A stretch of DNA of 64,000 bases from Gemmatimonadaceae bacterium. GTDB taxonomy: Bacteria > Gemmatimonadota > Gemmatimonadetes > Gemmatimonadales > Gemmatimonadaceae. Positions 48,535 to 58,410 of the stretch are shown here, in pieces. The stretch lies in the NCBI GenBank assembly GCA_020846935.1, contig JADLCY010000006.1, forward strand, positions 241,724 to 305,723. The letters run 5' to 3'. The number at the start of each line of letters is the position of its first letter. The first letter of the stretch is position 1. The notes under the pieces were generated by a model that worked only from the letters and a program-made list of their open reading frames with translations, made no database searches and had not been told where the DNA came from. Both the position numbers and the translations under genes were made by a program.

Positions 48535-50697
48535 ATGGCCACTTCCGCCCGACTCGACGAGCTGAAGAAGAAGTTCGACGACAACCCGCGACGATATTTC
48601 GCGCCGCTCGCGAACGAGTATCGCAAGCTCGGCGACCTCGTCCAGGCCATCGCGCTGTGTCGCACGCATCTGCCCAACCAGCCCGGGCATATCAGCGGCA
48701 ACATCGTGCTTGGGCAGGCGCTCTTCGAATCGCGCGAGCTCATCGAGTCCCGACAGGCCTTCGAAGCCGCGCTCGACCTCGATCCCGAGAACCTCATCGC
48801 GCTGCGCTACCTGGGAGATATCGCGCGGCACGAGGGGGCGAGCGATGTCGCGCAGTCGTGGTATCAGCGGGTGCTCGATGCGGATCCCCGCAACGACGAG
48901 ATCGTTCAGCTGATGCGCGAGGTCGAGGCGGAGCAGGCGCGACACCGTGAGGACGTGGCGCCGCGGCCGACGCCGAGCAGTGTGGCGACGTTCATGGAGA
49001 CGGCCGACACGGTGGTCGTCGAGCCGGATCTCCAGGCTTCCGTGCCTTTCGAGCCACCGGTCGCGAGGCCGTTGTGGGACGCACCAGAAGCGGAGACCAA
49101 CTCGCCGCAGCATGCGGAAGCGCCAGCACTGCTCGAACTGCCGTCGTTCGATGCCGAGGCCGCCCAGGCCGATGCCCTGGCGCCCGGCATGGGCGCGGTC
49201 GACGACACGCCATCCGACTACGGGCTCGCTACGTCGATGGGCGATCTGGAGGCCGTTGCCGAGCCCACGGTCGATGACTGGTTCGCCCAGCACACCATCG
49301 ATGCAGCGGAGCGGGAGTCCGAATCGTTGTTCCCGGACCTTGGGCGAGCCGCTGCGGACCTTCCAGCACCGCCGGTCGGCGAGGGGACGAGCTCCACGAA
49401 CGACGACTATGCGTGGATGAGTACGCCCGATGCGGACCGTGAGGCGCCCACCGCAGAGTTTGCCGCGGACCCGACCCTCGACACGGTCGAGTTCACCGTC
49501 GAGGCGGCGCCGCTCGCTGTCGAAGCCAACTCTGTGCCGCTGGAGCCTGCATCCGCGGCGGCCGACGTCAGCAACGATGTCGCGCTCGATCTGGGCGACG
49601 ACTACGTGTCATGGACGGAGGAAGCGCCCGTCGCCCCGGCGGAGGCCGCCGCCTCGGTCCACGAGTCCGAAGCCGCGTTCGACCCCGCGCCGTTGCCTGG
49701 CGACATGGATGAGAGCGCCGGGGTGCCGTTCGCGATCGAAGGCGTGTTGGCGGAGAACGCGAGCGACGTGGTCGCCGAGGCGCAGGGTGTCGAGATCGAT
49801 GCGTGGTCGCCCGGGCCGACCGCCGAGGAGGCCGTGGCGCCGATGGCGTGGGCCGCGGACGCGGCCCCGGATGAGGCGTCGAGCGTCGACGATCCGGAGA
49901 CGCCGATGGCGTGGACGGAGGATTCTGCCACGGGTTCGGCCTGGGACGCGGCGCTCGCACCGGAACAGCTTGCGCCTGCGAGCGAGCCGGCGGACGAGTT
50001 GGTGTCCGATCCGATGCTGGGCCGGACGCCGATCTTCAACGACGCGATTCCCGAGGCGCCGCCCGCACCGTTCGTCACCGAGACAATGGCGGAGCTGTAC
50101 CTGCAGCAGGGGTTCACTGAAGAAGGCCTCGCGATCTACCGCCAGTTGCTGCGCCAGTCGCCGGAGGACATCGCGCTGCAGCGTCGCGTCGCATCGCTCG
50201 AACGCGGCGGCGAGTCGCAGGTTGTCGAGTCCACGATCTCACCGGCGGGATCCGTGCGGGCGTTCTTCGCGCGGTTTGCCACGCGCCCGCGCCGCCGGGA
50301 CCGCGTGGACGCGCCTAACGCCGATGCCGACGAAGGCGGTCGGGCCGCGCTCGGTGGGGTGGCGTCGCGCGATGAGGCACTCACGCGTCCGGATGAGCCC
50401 AGCTCCCTTGCGTCGGTGTTCGCGTCTCGCACCGTGTCGTCCGCCGATGCGCAGGCCGCCGCCACGCTCGCGTCCGCGTTCGGGATCGAGGCGTCCGCTT
50501 CGGTCGACGCTGAGGGGGAACTTTCGCTGGGACGGCTTTTCCACGATGTTCAGGCGCACCCGACGGGCGCCGTGACGTCCGAAGGGTACAGTGATGCGAC
50601 CTCCGGCGGAGCGGATGCGCCGTCGTCGGATGAGGTCGAGTCCCACGCGGACATCGAGCAGTTCACGGCCTGGCTCGAAGGACTCAGGAAGAAGTGA
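48535..50697 (+). CDS. Second TPR protein with an acidic linker
   Basis: A 720-residue protein. N-terminal TPRs (residues 1-135): RLDELKKKFDDNPRRYFAPLANEYRKLGDLVQAIALCRTHL, GNIVLGQALFESRELIESRQAFEAALDLDPENLIALRYLGDIAR, QSWYQRVLDADPRNDEIVQLMREVE. Residues 145-500 are acidic, Ala/Pro-rich and probably disordered. One further TPR occurs near residue 520 (ETMAELYLQQGFTEEGLAIYRQLLRQSPEDIALQRRVASLE). It ends with a short helix (ESHADIEQFTAWLEGLRKK) found at the end of similar proteins. Function unknown; probably a scaffold. Start at ATG 48535 rather than the TTG at 48499. Its stop overlaps aroQ by four bases. Confidence 0.84.
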   Translation: MATSARLDELKKKFDDNPRRYFAPLANEYRKLGDLVQAIALCRTHLPNQPGHISGNIVLGQALFESRELIESRQAFEAALDLDPENLIALRYLGDIARHEGASDVAQSWYQRVLDADPRNDEIVQLMREVEAEQARHREDVAPRPTPSSVATFMETADTVVVEPDLQASVPFEPPVARPLWDAPEAETNSPQHAEAPALLELPSFDAEAAQADALAPGMGAVDDTPSDYGLATSMGDLEAVAEPTVDDWFAQHTIDAAERESESLFPDLGRAAADLPAPPVGEGTSSTNDDYAWMSTPDADREAPTAEFAADPTLDTVEFTVEAAPLAVEANSVPLEPASAAADVSNDVALDLGDDYVSWTEEAPVAPAEAAASVHESEAAFDPAPLPGDMDESAGVPFAIEGVLAENASDVVAEAQGVEIDAWSPGPTAEEAVAPMAWAADAAPDEASSVDDPETPMAWTEDSATGSAWDAALAPEQLAPASEPADELVSDPMLGRTPIFNDAIPEAPPAPFVTETMAELYLQQGFTEEGLAIYRQLLRQSPEDIALQRRVASLERGGESQVVESTISPAGSVRAFFARFATRPRRRDRVDAPNADADEGGRAALGGVASRDEALTRPDEPSSLASVFASRTVSSADAQAAATLASAFGIEASASVDAEGELSLGRLFHDVQAHPTGAVTSEGYSDATSGGADAPSSDEVESHADIEQFTAWLEGLRKK

Positions 50698-51131
50698 AGA
50701 TCGCCGTTCTCAACGGCCCCAACCTCAATCTTCTCGGCACCAGAGAACCCGCCATCTACGGCACCGACACCCTCGCAGACATCGAGGCGCGACTGCGCCG
50801 GGTCGGCGAGGGCCTCGATGTTGAGGTCATGTGCTGCCAGCACAATGGCGAGGGCGAACTGGTGAGCGCGATCCACGCGCTGCGCGGCATGGCGGACGGT
50901 GCCATCATCAATGCCGGTGCCTATTCGCACTCGAGCCTCGCGATCCGGGACGCCTTTTCGTCCATCGCCCTGCCGTTCGTCGAGGTGCACCTCACCAACG
51001 TGTATGCGCGCGAACCGGAACGGCGGCACTCGATGCTGGCGCCCGAGGCGCGCGCGGTGATCTGCGGCTTTGGCGCGCACGGCTACGAACTCGCCCTCCA
51101 CGGACTCGTCGCGTCGCTCCGCGCCCAATGA
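50694..51131 (+). CDS. aroQ: 3-Dehydroquinate dehydratase, type II
   Basis: AroQ (145 residues) dehydrates 3-dehydroquinate in the shikimate pathway. KIAVLNGPNLNLLGTREPAIYG holds the catalytic Arg and Tyr; CCQHNGEGELVSAIHAL, IINAGAYSHSSLAIRDA and VEVHLTNVYAREPERRHS (catalytic His) complete the site. Length is normal for the dodecameric type II enzyme. GTG start; four-base overlaps with both neighbours. Confidence 0.97.
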   Translation: MKIAVLNGPNLNLLGTREPAIYGTDTLADIEARLRRVGEGLDVEVMCCQHNGEGELVSAIHALRGMADGAIINAGAYSHSSLAIRDAFSSIALPFVEVHLTNVYAREPERRHSMLAPEARAVICGFGAHGYELALHGLVASLRAQ

Positions 51132-52219
51132 GGGCGCGCCACCTCGAGCGCGTCAGCGCGCTGCGGGAGCGCCTGCTGGAGCTACACGGGGACGCGGTGC
51201 TCGTCTCGAGCCTTCCCAACGCGCGCTACCTCACGGGGTTCACGGGCTCGAACGCGCTCGTCCTGATTTCGCAGCGTGACGTCGTCCTGCTCACGGACTT
51301 TCGCTACGAGACGCAGGTAGCCGACGAGTGCCCCGACTGGGTGCGAGTGCGCATTGAATCCGCCTCACTGTGGAAGGGGCTGTGGGAGGCGCTGAGCGCC
51401 GACTCGACGATCCGCAGCATCGCCTTCGAGTCTGCCCATCTCACGCATCGGGATTTCCAGCGGTGCCTGGAGCAGGGCGATCGCTGGCATTGGCGCCCAA
51501 CAGAGGACCTGGTCGAGGCCCTGCGAGCCGTGAAGGATGCCGATGAGGTGCGCTGCATTCGCGAGGCCGGGCGCGTGGCAACCGACGCCCTGCGCCGCAC
51601 GATCGCGAGAGTGCGCCCCGGTCTCACCGAGCTGGAGGTCTGCGGGATCCTCGAGTACGAGTTGCGCGCTGGCGGGAGTGAAGCACACCCCTTTCCGCCG
51701 ATCGTGGCCGCGGGCGACCGCGCAGCGTTGCCGCACGCGCGGGCATCTCGGCGCGCGATCGCTGTCGGGGATTTCCTCCTCATCGATTTTGGTGCGACGG
51801 CCGGCGGCTATTGCTCCGACGTCACCAGGACCTTTACCATCGGCGCGGCGTCCGAGCGGCAACGCGACGTACATGACGCGGTGCGCGAGGCGCATGCGAA
51901 GGCGGTTGGCGGCATTCGCGCCGGTGTCACCGGGAAGGCGGGAGATGCGCTCGCGCGCGAGGTGCTGGAGGCGCGCGGATTCGGCGCCCTGTTCGGACAT
52001 GGGCTCGGTCACGGACTCGGGCTCGAGGTCCACGAGGCGCCAAGGTTGTCGCGACTGGCGGAGGGCTCGTTGCCGGATGGGGCTGTCGTTACTATCGAGC
52101 CGGGGGTGTATGTTCCGGGTTGGGGCGGGGTGCGGCTGGAAGACGATGTCCACGTCACGGCGACCGGGGCGGAGTTGCTCACGGAGTTCCCGCGGGAGCT
52201 CCTCGCGCTCGGCGCATGA
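51128..52219 (+). CDS. pepQ: Xaa-Pro aminopeptidase (M24 family)
   Basis: A 363-residue metallopeptidase that cleaves X-Pro peptides. The N-terminal creatinase-like domain has SLPNARYLTGFTGSNALVLI. The M24 core shows SEAHPFPPIVAAGDRAALPHA, LLIDFGATAGGYCSDVTRTF (two metal Asp), GHGLGHGLGLEVHE (metal His), AVVTIEPGVYVPGWGGVRLEDDV (two metal Glu). All five expected metal ligands are present. The order aroQ-pepQ-accB-accC is known in other phyla. ATGA overlap with aroQ. Confidence 0.94.
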   Translation: MRARHLERVSALRERLLELHGDAVLVSSLPNARYLTGFTGSNALVLISQRDVVLLTDFRYETQVADECPDWVRVRIESASLWKGLWEALSADSTIRSIAFESAHLTHRDFQRCLEQGDRWHWRPTEDLVEALRAVKDADEVRCIREAGRVATDALRRTIARVRPGLTELEVCGILEYELRAGGSEAHPFPPIVAAGDRAALPHARASRRAIAVGDFLLIDFGATAGGYCSDVTRTFTIGAASERQRDVHDAVREAHAKAVGGIRAGVTGKAGDALAREVLEARGFGALFGHGLGHGLGLEVHEAPRLSRLAEGSLPDGAVVTIEPGVYVPGWGGVRLEDDVHVTATGAELLTEFPRELLALGA

Positions 52220-52243
52220 CCGGTTGACCTCTCACTGCGAACC

Positions 52244-52750
52244 ATGATCGACCTTCGCTACGTCAAGAAGCTCATCGAGATGCTGGACGGATCTTCCGTG
52301 GATTCGGTGGAGATCTCGTCCGACAAGGGCATGAAGATCCGGATCTCGAAGAGCCCTCAGCAGCGCGGGGCGGTGCAGATCCCGGCGCAGGTTGCCCTGC
52401 CGCCCATGATGGCCGCCGCTCCGGTGGCGCGACCGACCCCTACCGAAGGGGTGTCGGCGATTCCGGAGCCCGAGGCCGCGGGCCGGGCGGAACCGGTCAA
52501 GTCGTCCCTGCTGGAAGTGAAGTCGCCCATGGTGGGAACGTTCTACGGCGCCCCGGAACCGGGGGCCAAACCTTACGCAGCGGTGGGTTCGCGCGTCACC
52601 AAGGGACAGGTGCTCTGCATCATCGAGGCGATGAAGATCATGAACGAGATCGAGGCCGAGATTTCGGGGGTGGTCAGGGAAGTCGCCGTCCAGGATGCGC
52701 ACCCGGTCGAATACGGCCAGGTCCTCTTCCGCGTCGATCCGAATGGGTAG
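52244..52750 (+). CDS. accB: Biotin carboxyl carrier protein of acetyl-CoA carboxylase
   Basis: AccB (168 residues) carries biotin between carboxylase and carboxyltransferase. The N-terminal helix IDLRYVKKLIEMLDGSSVDSVEISSDKGMKIRISK is typical. A Pro/Ala linker precedes the biotinyl domain: VKSPMVGTFYGAPEPGAKPYAAVGSRVTKGQVLCIIEAMKIMNEIEAEISGVV, where the Lys of EAMKIMN is the biotin site. The 3' end overlaps the next gene by eight bases. Confidence 0.97.
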   Translation: MIDLRYVKKLIEMLDGSSVDSVEISSDKGMKIRISKSPQQRGAVQIPAQVALPPMMAAAPVARPTPTEGVSAIPEPEAAGRAEPVKSSLLEVKSPMVGTFYGAPEPGAKPYAAVGSRVTKGQVLCIIEAMKIMNEIEAEISGVVREVAVQDAHPVEYGQVLFRVDPNG

Positions 52751-53924
52751 CACACCCCACGCCACCGACACTACCGCCACGGCCGCTGGCGCCGCGCCGC
52801 GCGCTCCGTTCAACCTCAAGGCGATCCTGCAGCAGATGGTGCAGGTGAGCGCGTCGGACCTTCACCTCAAGGTCGGACGCCCGCCAACGCTGCGCATCAA
52901 TGGCGACCTGTCGCCGCTTCCCCTGCCGGCGCTGCGGCCCGAAGACCTCAGCGTGCTGGCGAAGGAGCTGATGTCGCCCAAGCAGGTGAAGGAATTCGCC
53001 GAGTTCCGCGAGGCGGATTTCGCCACCGGTGTTCCCGGCATCGGACGCTTTCGAGTGAACGCCTATCAGCAACGCGGCACGATCGCCTTCGCGATCCGGA
53101 CGGTGCCGCACCAGGCCAAGTCGATCAGCGAGCTGAACCTGCCGCCGATCGTCGAGGAAATCGCGCTCCTGCCGCGCGGACTGGTGCTGGTGACCGGCGT
53201 GACCGGATCGGGCAAGTCCACGGCGCTGGCGTCGATGCTGCAGACGATGAACGAGCGGCGCTACGCCAACATCATCACGATCGAGGACCCGATCGAGTTC
53301 CTGCACCGCGACGTGAAGTGCCACATCAACCAGCGCGAGGTCGGCACGGACACGGGCTCGTTCGGTCAGGCGCTGCGCCGCGTGCTGCGGCAGGACCCGG
53401 ACGTCATCCTCATCGGCGAAATCCGCGACCTGGACACGCTCGACACGGCGCTCAAGGCCGCCGACACGGGACACCTGGTCTTCAGCACGCTGCACACGAC
53501 GGACGCGACGCAGACGGTGAATCGCATCCTGTCTTTCTACCCGCCGCACCAGCAGAACGAGGTGCGCTTTGCCCTGTCGAGCGCTCTGGCCGCGGTCGTC
53601 TCGCTGCGCCTCGTACCGCGCTCGGACCGACCGGGCCGTATCCCGGCCGCAGAGGTGCTTGTCAACACCGCGGCGGTGCGAGAGCAGATCCGTGACCTGA
53701 GCAAGACGCTCAATATTCCGGACCTGATTCGCGAGGGGACGGTGCAATACGGTATGCAGAGTTTCGACCAGTCGCTGATGGCGTGGTACTCGAAGGGCGT
53801 GATCTCGTACGAAAGCGCGTTATTCTTCGCGACGAATCCCAACGAGTTCGCGCTGCGAGTGCAGGGGGTTGCTGGCTCCAGCGACAACTCGTGGAGGGAC
53901 TTCGAGACCGACGACCCCGTGTAA
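52743..53924 (+). CDS. pilT: PilT-like type IV pilus retraction ATPase
   Basis: A 393-residue secretion-type ATPase. After an Ala/Thr-rich tail it shows [28 protein letters not shown], then Walker [17 protein letters not shown], the Asp box [10 protein letters not shown], Walker [39 protein letters not shown] with the His box, and an AIR-like motif [23 protein letters not shown] typical of PilT/PilU. It would retract pili for motility or DNA uptake. The gene overlaps accB by eight bases and is 22 bases before accC, so it is inserted into the acc pair. No other pilus gene is in the window. Confidence 0.92.
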   Translation: MGSTPHATDTTATAAGAAPRAPFNLKAILQQMVQVSASDLHLKVGRPPTLRINGDLSPLPLPALRPEDLSVLAKELMSPKQVKEFAEFREADFATGVPGIGRFRVNAYQQRGTIAFAIRTVPHQAKSISELNLPPIVEEIALLPRGLVLVTGVTGSGKSTALASMLQTMNERRYANIITIEDPIEFLHRDVKCHINQREVGTDTGSFGQALRRVLRQDPDVILIGEIRDLDTLDTALKAADTGHLVFSTLHTTDATQTVNRILSFYPPHQQNEVRFALSSALAAVVSLRLVPRSDRPGRIPAAEVLVNTAAVREQIRDLSKTLNIPDLIREGTVQYGMQSFDQSLMAWYSKGVISYESALFFATNPNEFALRVQGVAGSSDNSWRDFETDDPV

Positions 53925-53946
53925 GCGGCACCCGTCCTTCATCGAC

Positions 53947-55305
53947 ATGTTCAAGAAAGTCCTGGTCGCCAACCGCGGGGAAATCGCGCTTCGCGTCATT
54001 CGCGCCTGCCGCGAGCTCGGTATCCAGACGGTGGCCGTGTATTCGGAGGCCGATCGGGAGTCGCTGCACGTGCGCTTTGCCGACGACGACGTCTGTATCG
54101 GTCCGGCGCCGGCGCGCGAGTCGTATCTGCGGATTCCGCGATTGATCGCCGCCGCCGAGATCACGGGAGCGGATGCGATTCACCCGGGCTATGGATTCCT
54201 CGCCGAAAATGCGGAGTTCGCCGAGACGTGCGTCGCGTCGAACATCACGTTCATCGGCCCGACCGCGCAGCAGATCCGGACGATGGGCGACAAGGCGGAA
54301 GCGCGGAAGACCATGACCGGTGTCGGCGTTCCGATCGTCCCCGGCACACCGGGTCCGGTCGACGACCCCGAGGCGGCACTGGAGTTTGCCAAGGAGATTG
54401 GCTTCCCGGTGATCATCAAGGCGGCCGCTGGTGGTGGCGGCAAAGGCATGCGGGTGGCGCGAGAGGCGGAAGAGTTCCTGCGTGCGTTTTCGCTGGCGCG
54501 CTCCGAGGCGCTGTCGGCCTTTGGCAACGGTGACGTGTACGTCGAGAAGTATCTCACCAAGCCCCGCCACATCGAGTTCCAGATCCTCGGCGACACGCAC
54601 GGCAACGTGATTCACCTGGGCGAACGTGACTGTTCGATCCAGCGGCGGCACCAGAAGCTGATCGAAGAGGCGCCGAGCCCGGCAATGACCCCCGAACTGC
54701 GGGCGGCCATGGGCGAAGCGGCGGTGCGTGGTGCACGTGCCATCGATTATGTGGGAGCCGGCACGATCGAGATGCTGCTCGATGAGGACGGGTCGTTCTA
54801 CTTCATGGAGATGAACACCCGCATTCAGGTGGAGCACCCGGTCACCGAGCAACTGACGGGCGTCGACCTGGTCAAGGAGCAGATCAGGGTCGCGGCCGGT
54901 GAGCCGCTCACCGCGCGCGCCACGCCGGAGCTACGGGGCCACGTGATCGAATGCCGCATCAATGCCGAAGACCCGTCGCGGGGCTTCCAGCCCTCGCCGG
55001 GCCGCATCGATGTGTTTCATCCGCCCGGTGGCCCGGGCGTCCGCCTCGATACCCATGTGTACGCGGGGTACACGGTGCCGCCGTTTTATGACTCGTTGCT
55101 GGCCAAGCTGATTGTGCAGGGCGGCGATCGCGAGGAGGCGCTGCGACGCATGCACATGGCACTCGAGAGCTTCATCATCGAGGGCGTCACGACGACGTCG
55201 GGCTTCCTGGCGCGTGTGATGGAGCACCCGGAGTTCCGCGCCGGCCACTTCGACACCAAGTTTCTCGAACGGGAACTTCCCGGCCTGTTGAAGGAGCCGT
55301 CCTAG
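53947..55305 (+). CDS. accC: Biotin carboxylase of acetyl-CoA carboxylase
   Basis: AccC (452 residues) carboxylates biotin using ATP and bicarbonate. [26 protein letters not shown] is the standard start. [32 protein letters not shown] (ATP-grasp), [26 protein letters not shown] residues and [27 protein letters not shown] are all present. An open frame 26 codons upstream is ignored because the family begins at the MFKK start. Confidence 0.98.
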   Translation: MFKKVLVANRGEIALRVIRACRELGIQTVAVYSEADRESLHVRFADDDVCIGPAPARESYLRIPRLIAAAEITGADAIHPGYGFLAENAEFAETCVASNITFIGPTAQQIRTMGDKAEARKTMTGVGVPIVPGTPGPVDDPEAALEFAKEIGFPVIIKAAAGGGGKGMRVAREAEEFLRAFSLARSEALSAFGNGDVYVEKYLTKPRHIEFQILGDTHGNVIHLGERDCSIQRRHQKLIEEAPSPAMTPELRAAMGEAAVRGARAIDYVGAGTIEMLLDEDGSFYFMEMNTRIQVEHPVTEQLTGVDLVKEQIRVAAGEPLTARATPELRGHVIECRINAEDPSRGFQPSPGRIDVFHPPGGPGVRLDTHVYAGYTVPPFYDSLLAKLIVQGGDREEALRRMHMALESFIIEGVTTTSGFLARVMEHPEFRAGHFDTKFLERELPGLLKEPS

Positions 55306-55307
55306 CC

Positions 55308-56054
55308 GTGCGGGTCGAGGTGATGTTCGGTCCGGCGGTGCTCCCGCCGGCGGAGTGGCATGGACGCGTGGTCGTGGTCATCGATGTGCTGCGCGCGTCG
55401 ACGACCATCGCCACTGCGCTGTCGCACGGGGCGCGAGCGGTCATACCGCTGGAGAGCGCGGACGACGTGGTGACGCGTTCCAGGGCGTTCGAACGCAGCG
55501 AGGTGATCCTGGCCGGCGAGCGGAAGAACGCGCGCATCGAGGGGTTCGACCTTGGCAACTCGCCGCGCGAGTTCACGCGCGAGGCGGTGGAGGGAAAGAC
55601 GCTGCTCTACACCACGAGCAACGGCACGAACGCCCTGTTGGCCGTGCAAGGCGCCCGCGAAGTCCTGGTCGGCGCGTTCGTGAACTTTTCAGCGGTGGCG
55701 GCCATGGTACGCGCCGCGGCGCGCGAGCGCGTGGACCTGGCGTTCGTCTGCGCCGGATCCGATCGGCAGTTCTCCCTCGAAGACACGGTGTGTGCCGGCC
55801 GCTTCGTCCGCTCGCTCGGTCGACGCCTGGCGTCCGCGACGCTGAATGACGCGGCCCGCGCCGCGTTGACGCTGGAAAAGAAGTACGGCGCCGACCTTCC
55901 GAAGATGTTCCATGTGGCGACCCATGGTCGCGCGCTCGCCGAGGGCGGGTACGGGGAGGATCTCGCCGTCTGCGCGACAGTCGACGCCCACCCTGTCGTG
56001 CCCGTGTACGCCGAGCGTCAGATCACGCGCCTCGGCACCGACCGCGGACGCTGA
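55308..56054 (+). CDS. comB: ComB-type 2-phosphosulfolactate phosphatase-like protein
   Basis: A 248-residue protein of the ComB family. Conserved motifs: VVVIDVLRASTTIATALSHGA (residues 20-40), ILAGERKNARIEGFDLGNSPREFT, LLYTTSNGTNALLAVQGAREVLVGAFVNFSAVA, FVCAGSDRQFSLEDTVCAG. The archetype removes phosphate from 2-phosphosulfolactate in coenzyme M synthesis, but the family is widespread in bacteria lacking that pathway, so the real substrate is uncertain. GTG start two bases after accC. Confidence 0.88.
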   Translation: MRVEVMFGPAVLPPAEWHGRVVVVIDVLRASTTIATALSHGARAVIPLESADDVVTRSRAFERSEVILAGERKNARIEGFDLGNSPREFTREAVEGKTLLYTTSNGTNALLAVQGAREVLVGAFVNFSAVAAMVRAAARERVDLAFVCAGSDRQFSLEDTVCAGRFVRSLGRRLASATLNDAARAALTLEKKYGADLPKMFHVATHGRALAEGGYGEDLAVCATVDAHPVVPVYAERQITRLGTDRGR

Positions 56055-56061
56055 GACGCCG

Positions 56062-58410
56062 ATGAACGCCGGCGTGCGTCGCGAGATCGCCGGGATCGCC
56101 TTCATCCTGCTGGCGGTGTTCCTGGCCGGGGCCCTCGCCTTCCAGCGCCTCGACCCCTACACGAGCTGTGCGGGCGCGCGCGGTGTCTTTGGTCCGGTGG
56201 GCGGGTGCCTCAAGTGGACGCTGCAGTCGCTCCTCGGGGCGCCAGCCGCCTGGCTCGTGACGCTCCTCCCCCTGGCTCACGGCTTGCGCCTCATGCGCGA
56301 CGCTCGGCCCATCGAAGGACGGCGGTGGCTCACGTTCATCGGTGGCTCGGCAGTCCTGCTGCCGATCTTCATCGGCATGGCCAGCGTTGCCGCGAGGGAG
56401 CCGGGTGCATGGGCGGGCCTCTGGGGCGGGTTCGCGGCGACCTACACGCAGCGCGCATTTGGAACCGCCGGCGCGTGGATCGTGTGGCTGCTCCTGGCCA
56501 GCGCGTTGATGGCGTGGACGCTGCGCTGGAATCCCGTGCGGATGATCATCGGGTCCGGCGCCGCCAGGGTGAGGAGCGTGCAGCCGACGCTGGCGTCGAT
56601 CCTCGCACCGCCACCCGAAGAGATGCCGGCCGTCGAGGGGTTCGTAGCGACCGCCACCGCGGCGAATGCGCCATCGGCCTCGGCAAACGAGGAACAGAAG
56701 GACGATCTCGCGCTCCAGCGCAAGAAGCGCGAGCGCCGGGCGCGCGAAAAGGACGCGCCGATGAGCGACGCCGACGGACCTCCGTCGAGCGCGGGCGTGG
56801 CGGCGACGCCAACAGGTCCGCCGCCGGTTCCGGACGAGCACGCGCTGGAGCACGTCGTGCCGTCGTCGGAGTTGCTCACACCCCCGCCCGCCGAGGAGCA
56901 CGAGCTGGGTCGACGGGAGCTCGATGCGATGGGGCAGAAGCTCATGGACGCGCTGCGGACCTTCAAAGTGGACGGCACGCTTGTCGGTCGCACGACGGGC
57001 CCGGTCGTGACGCAGTTCGAGGTGGAGCCCGCGCCCGGGGTGAAGGTGCGGCAGTTTGCCAACCTGGCCAACGACCTCGCGCTGGCGATGCGCTCGCCGA
57101 GCATCCGGGTCGTTGCGCCGATTCCCGGTCGCGGAGCGGTGGGCGTCGAGGTGCCGAATCCGACGCCGCAGCTGGTCGCATTTCGCGAGCTGATCGACGC
57201 GCCGCAGTTCCGGAGCGCGCGCATGGCGCTCCCGATCGCGCTGGGCAAGGATCTCGAGGGGCACGCCGTCGTCGCGGACCTGGCGAAGATGCCGCACCTG
57301 CTGATCGCTGGCGCGACGGGATCAGGCAAGTCGGTGTGCGTGAACACGATCATCACGAGCCTCGTGTACCGTCACACGCCCGAGACGCTCAAGTTCCTGA
57401 TGGTCGACCCCAAGATGGTCGAGCTGTCGGTGTACAACGCGCTGCCGCATCTGCTGCACAAGGTCATCACCGACAACCGCGATGCGGCGTACGTGCTCAA
57501 ATGGGCCGTGCAGGAGATGCAGCGTCGCTATGAACTCCTCGCGGCGAATGGCTCCCGGAACATCCAGGAGTTCAACAAGCGGGTCGAAGACGGCAGCCCG
57601 CTCCAGCACCGGCGGAGCGCCGACGTCGCGTTCGAGCGTCGCGAATACACCGACGGGTTGATTCCGTACGTCGTGCTGGTCATCGACGAGCTGGCGGACC
57701 TCATGATGACGGTGCAGGGCGAAGTCGAGACGCCGCTTGCCATGCTCGCCCAGAAGGCACGCGCGATCGGGATCCACATCATCCTCGCCACCCAGCGTCC
57801 GTCGGTGAACGTCATCACGGGCCTCATCAAGGCCAACTTCCCGAGCCGGATCGCGTTCCGAGTTGCCTCGCAGATCGACAGTCGCACGATCATCGATGGC
57901 ATGGGTGCGGAGTCGCTGCTCGGGAACGGCGACATGCTGTTCATTCCGCCCGGCAAGTCCGAGCCGCAGCGCCTGCAGGGCGCGTACATCCCCGGCGAAG
58001 ACACCGAGCGACTCGTGCAATGGTTCCAGGCACGGAAGGAGGCGCGTCAGGCCGCGCTGGCGTCGAAGGGCATGCCGGACGCGGAGCTGATCGCGCCGGA
58101 CATCATCGCCGAGATGAAGGCGCTCGAGGCCCTGGATCGGGAGGACGATGCCGAGGAAGGCGCGGAGCTGTCGAACGAAAAGCGCGACCCCCTGTTCCTG
58201 AAGGCGGCGGAGACGTGCATCCAGCACCAGCTGGGTTCCACCTCGCTCCTGCAGCGGCGGCTCGGCGTCGGCTACGGCCGTGCCGCGCGAATCATCGACC
58301 AACTCCACGCTGCCGGCGTGCTCGGGCCGGCGAACGGGTCCAAGCCGCGCGAGATTCTCATGGGACTGGACGACCTGGGTCGCATCGCGGATAGGCGGAT
58401 CGACGACTGA
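56062..58410 (+). CDS. ftsK: DNA translocase FtsK/SpoIIIE
   Basis: A 782-residue septal DNA pump. The N-terminus has four hydrophobic segments (residues 8-30, 45-70, 85-105, 125-150), then a 160-residue Ala/Pro/charged linker. The motor contains VKVRQFANLANDLALAMRSPSIRV, Walker A HLLIAGATGSGKSVCVNTII, YVVLVIDELADLMMTVQGEVE (Walker B) and IHIILATQRPSVNVITGLIKANFPSRIAFRVASQIDSRTI. The C-terminal gamma winged helix ends AAETCIQHQLGSTSLLQRRLGVGYGRAARIIDQLHAAGVL, which reads KOPS-like polarity signals. It is the last housekeeping gene before the accessory region. Confidence 0.97.
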   Translation: MNAGVRREIAGIAFILLAVFLAGALAFQRLDPYTSCAGARGVFGPVGGCLKWTLQSLLGAPAAWLVTLLPLAHGLRLMRDARPIEGRRWLTFIGGSAVLLPIFIGMASVAAREPGAWAGLWGGFAATYTQRAFGTAGAWIVWLLLASALMAWTLRWNPVRMIIGSGAARVRSVQPTLASILAPPPEEMPAVEGFVATATAANAPSASANEEQKDDLALQRKKRERRAREKDAPMSDADGPPSSAGVAATPTGPPPVPDEHALEHVVPSSELLTPPPAEEHELGRRELDAMGQKLMDALRTFKVDGTLVGRTTGPVVTQFEVEPAPGVKVRQFANLANDLALAMRSPSIRVVAPIPGRGAVGVEVPNPTPQLVAFRELIDAPQFRSARMALPIALGKDLEGHAVVADLAKMPHLLIAGATGSGKSVCVNTIITSLVYRHTPETLKFLMVDPKMVELSVYNALPHLLHKVITDNRDAAYVLKWAVQEMQRRYELLAANGSRNIQEFNKRVEDGSPLQHRRSADVAFERREYTDGLIPYVVLVIDELADLMMTVQGEVETPLAMLAQKARAIGIHIILATQRPSVNVITGLIKANFPSRIAFRVASQIDSRTIIDGMGAESLLGNGDMLFIPPGKSEPQRLQGAYIPGEDTERLVQWFQARKEARQAALASKGMPDAELIAPDIIAEMKALEALDREDDAEEGAELSNEKRDPLFLKAAETCIQHQLGSTSLLQRRLGVGYGRAARIIDQLHAAGVLGPANGSKPREILMGLDDLGRIADRRIDD

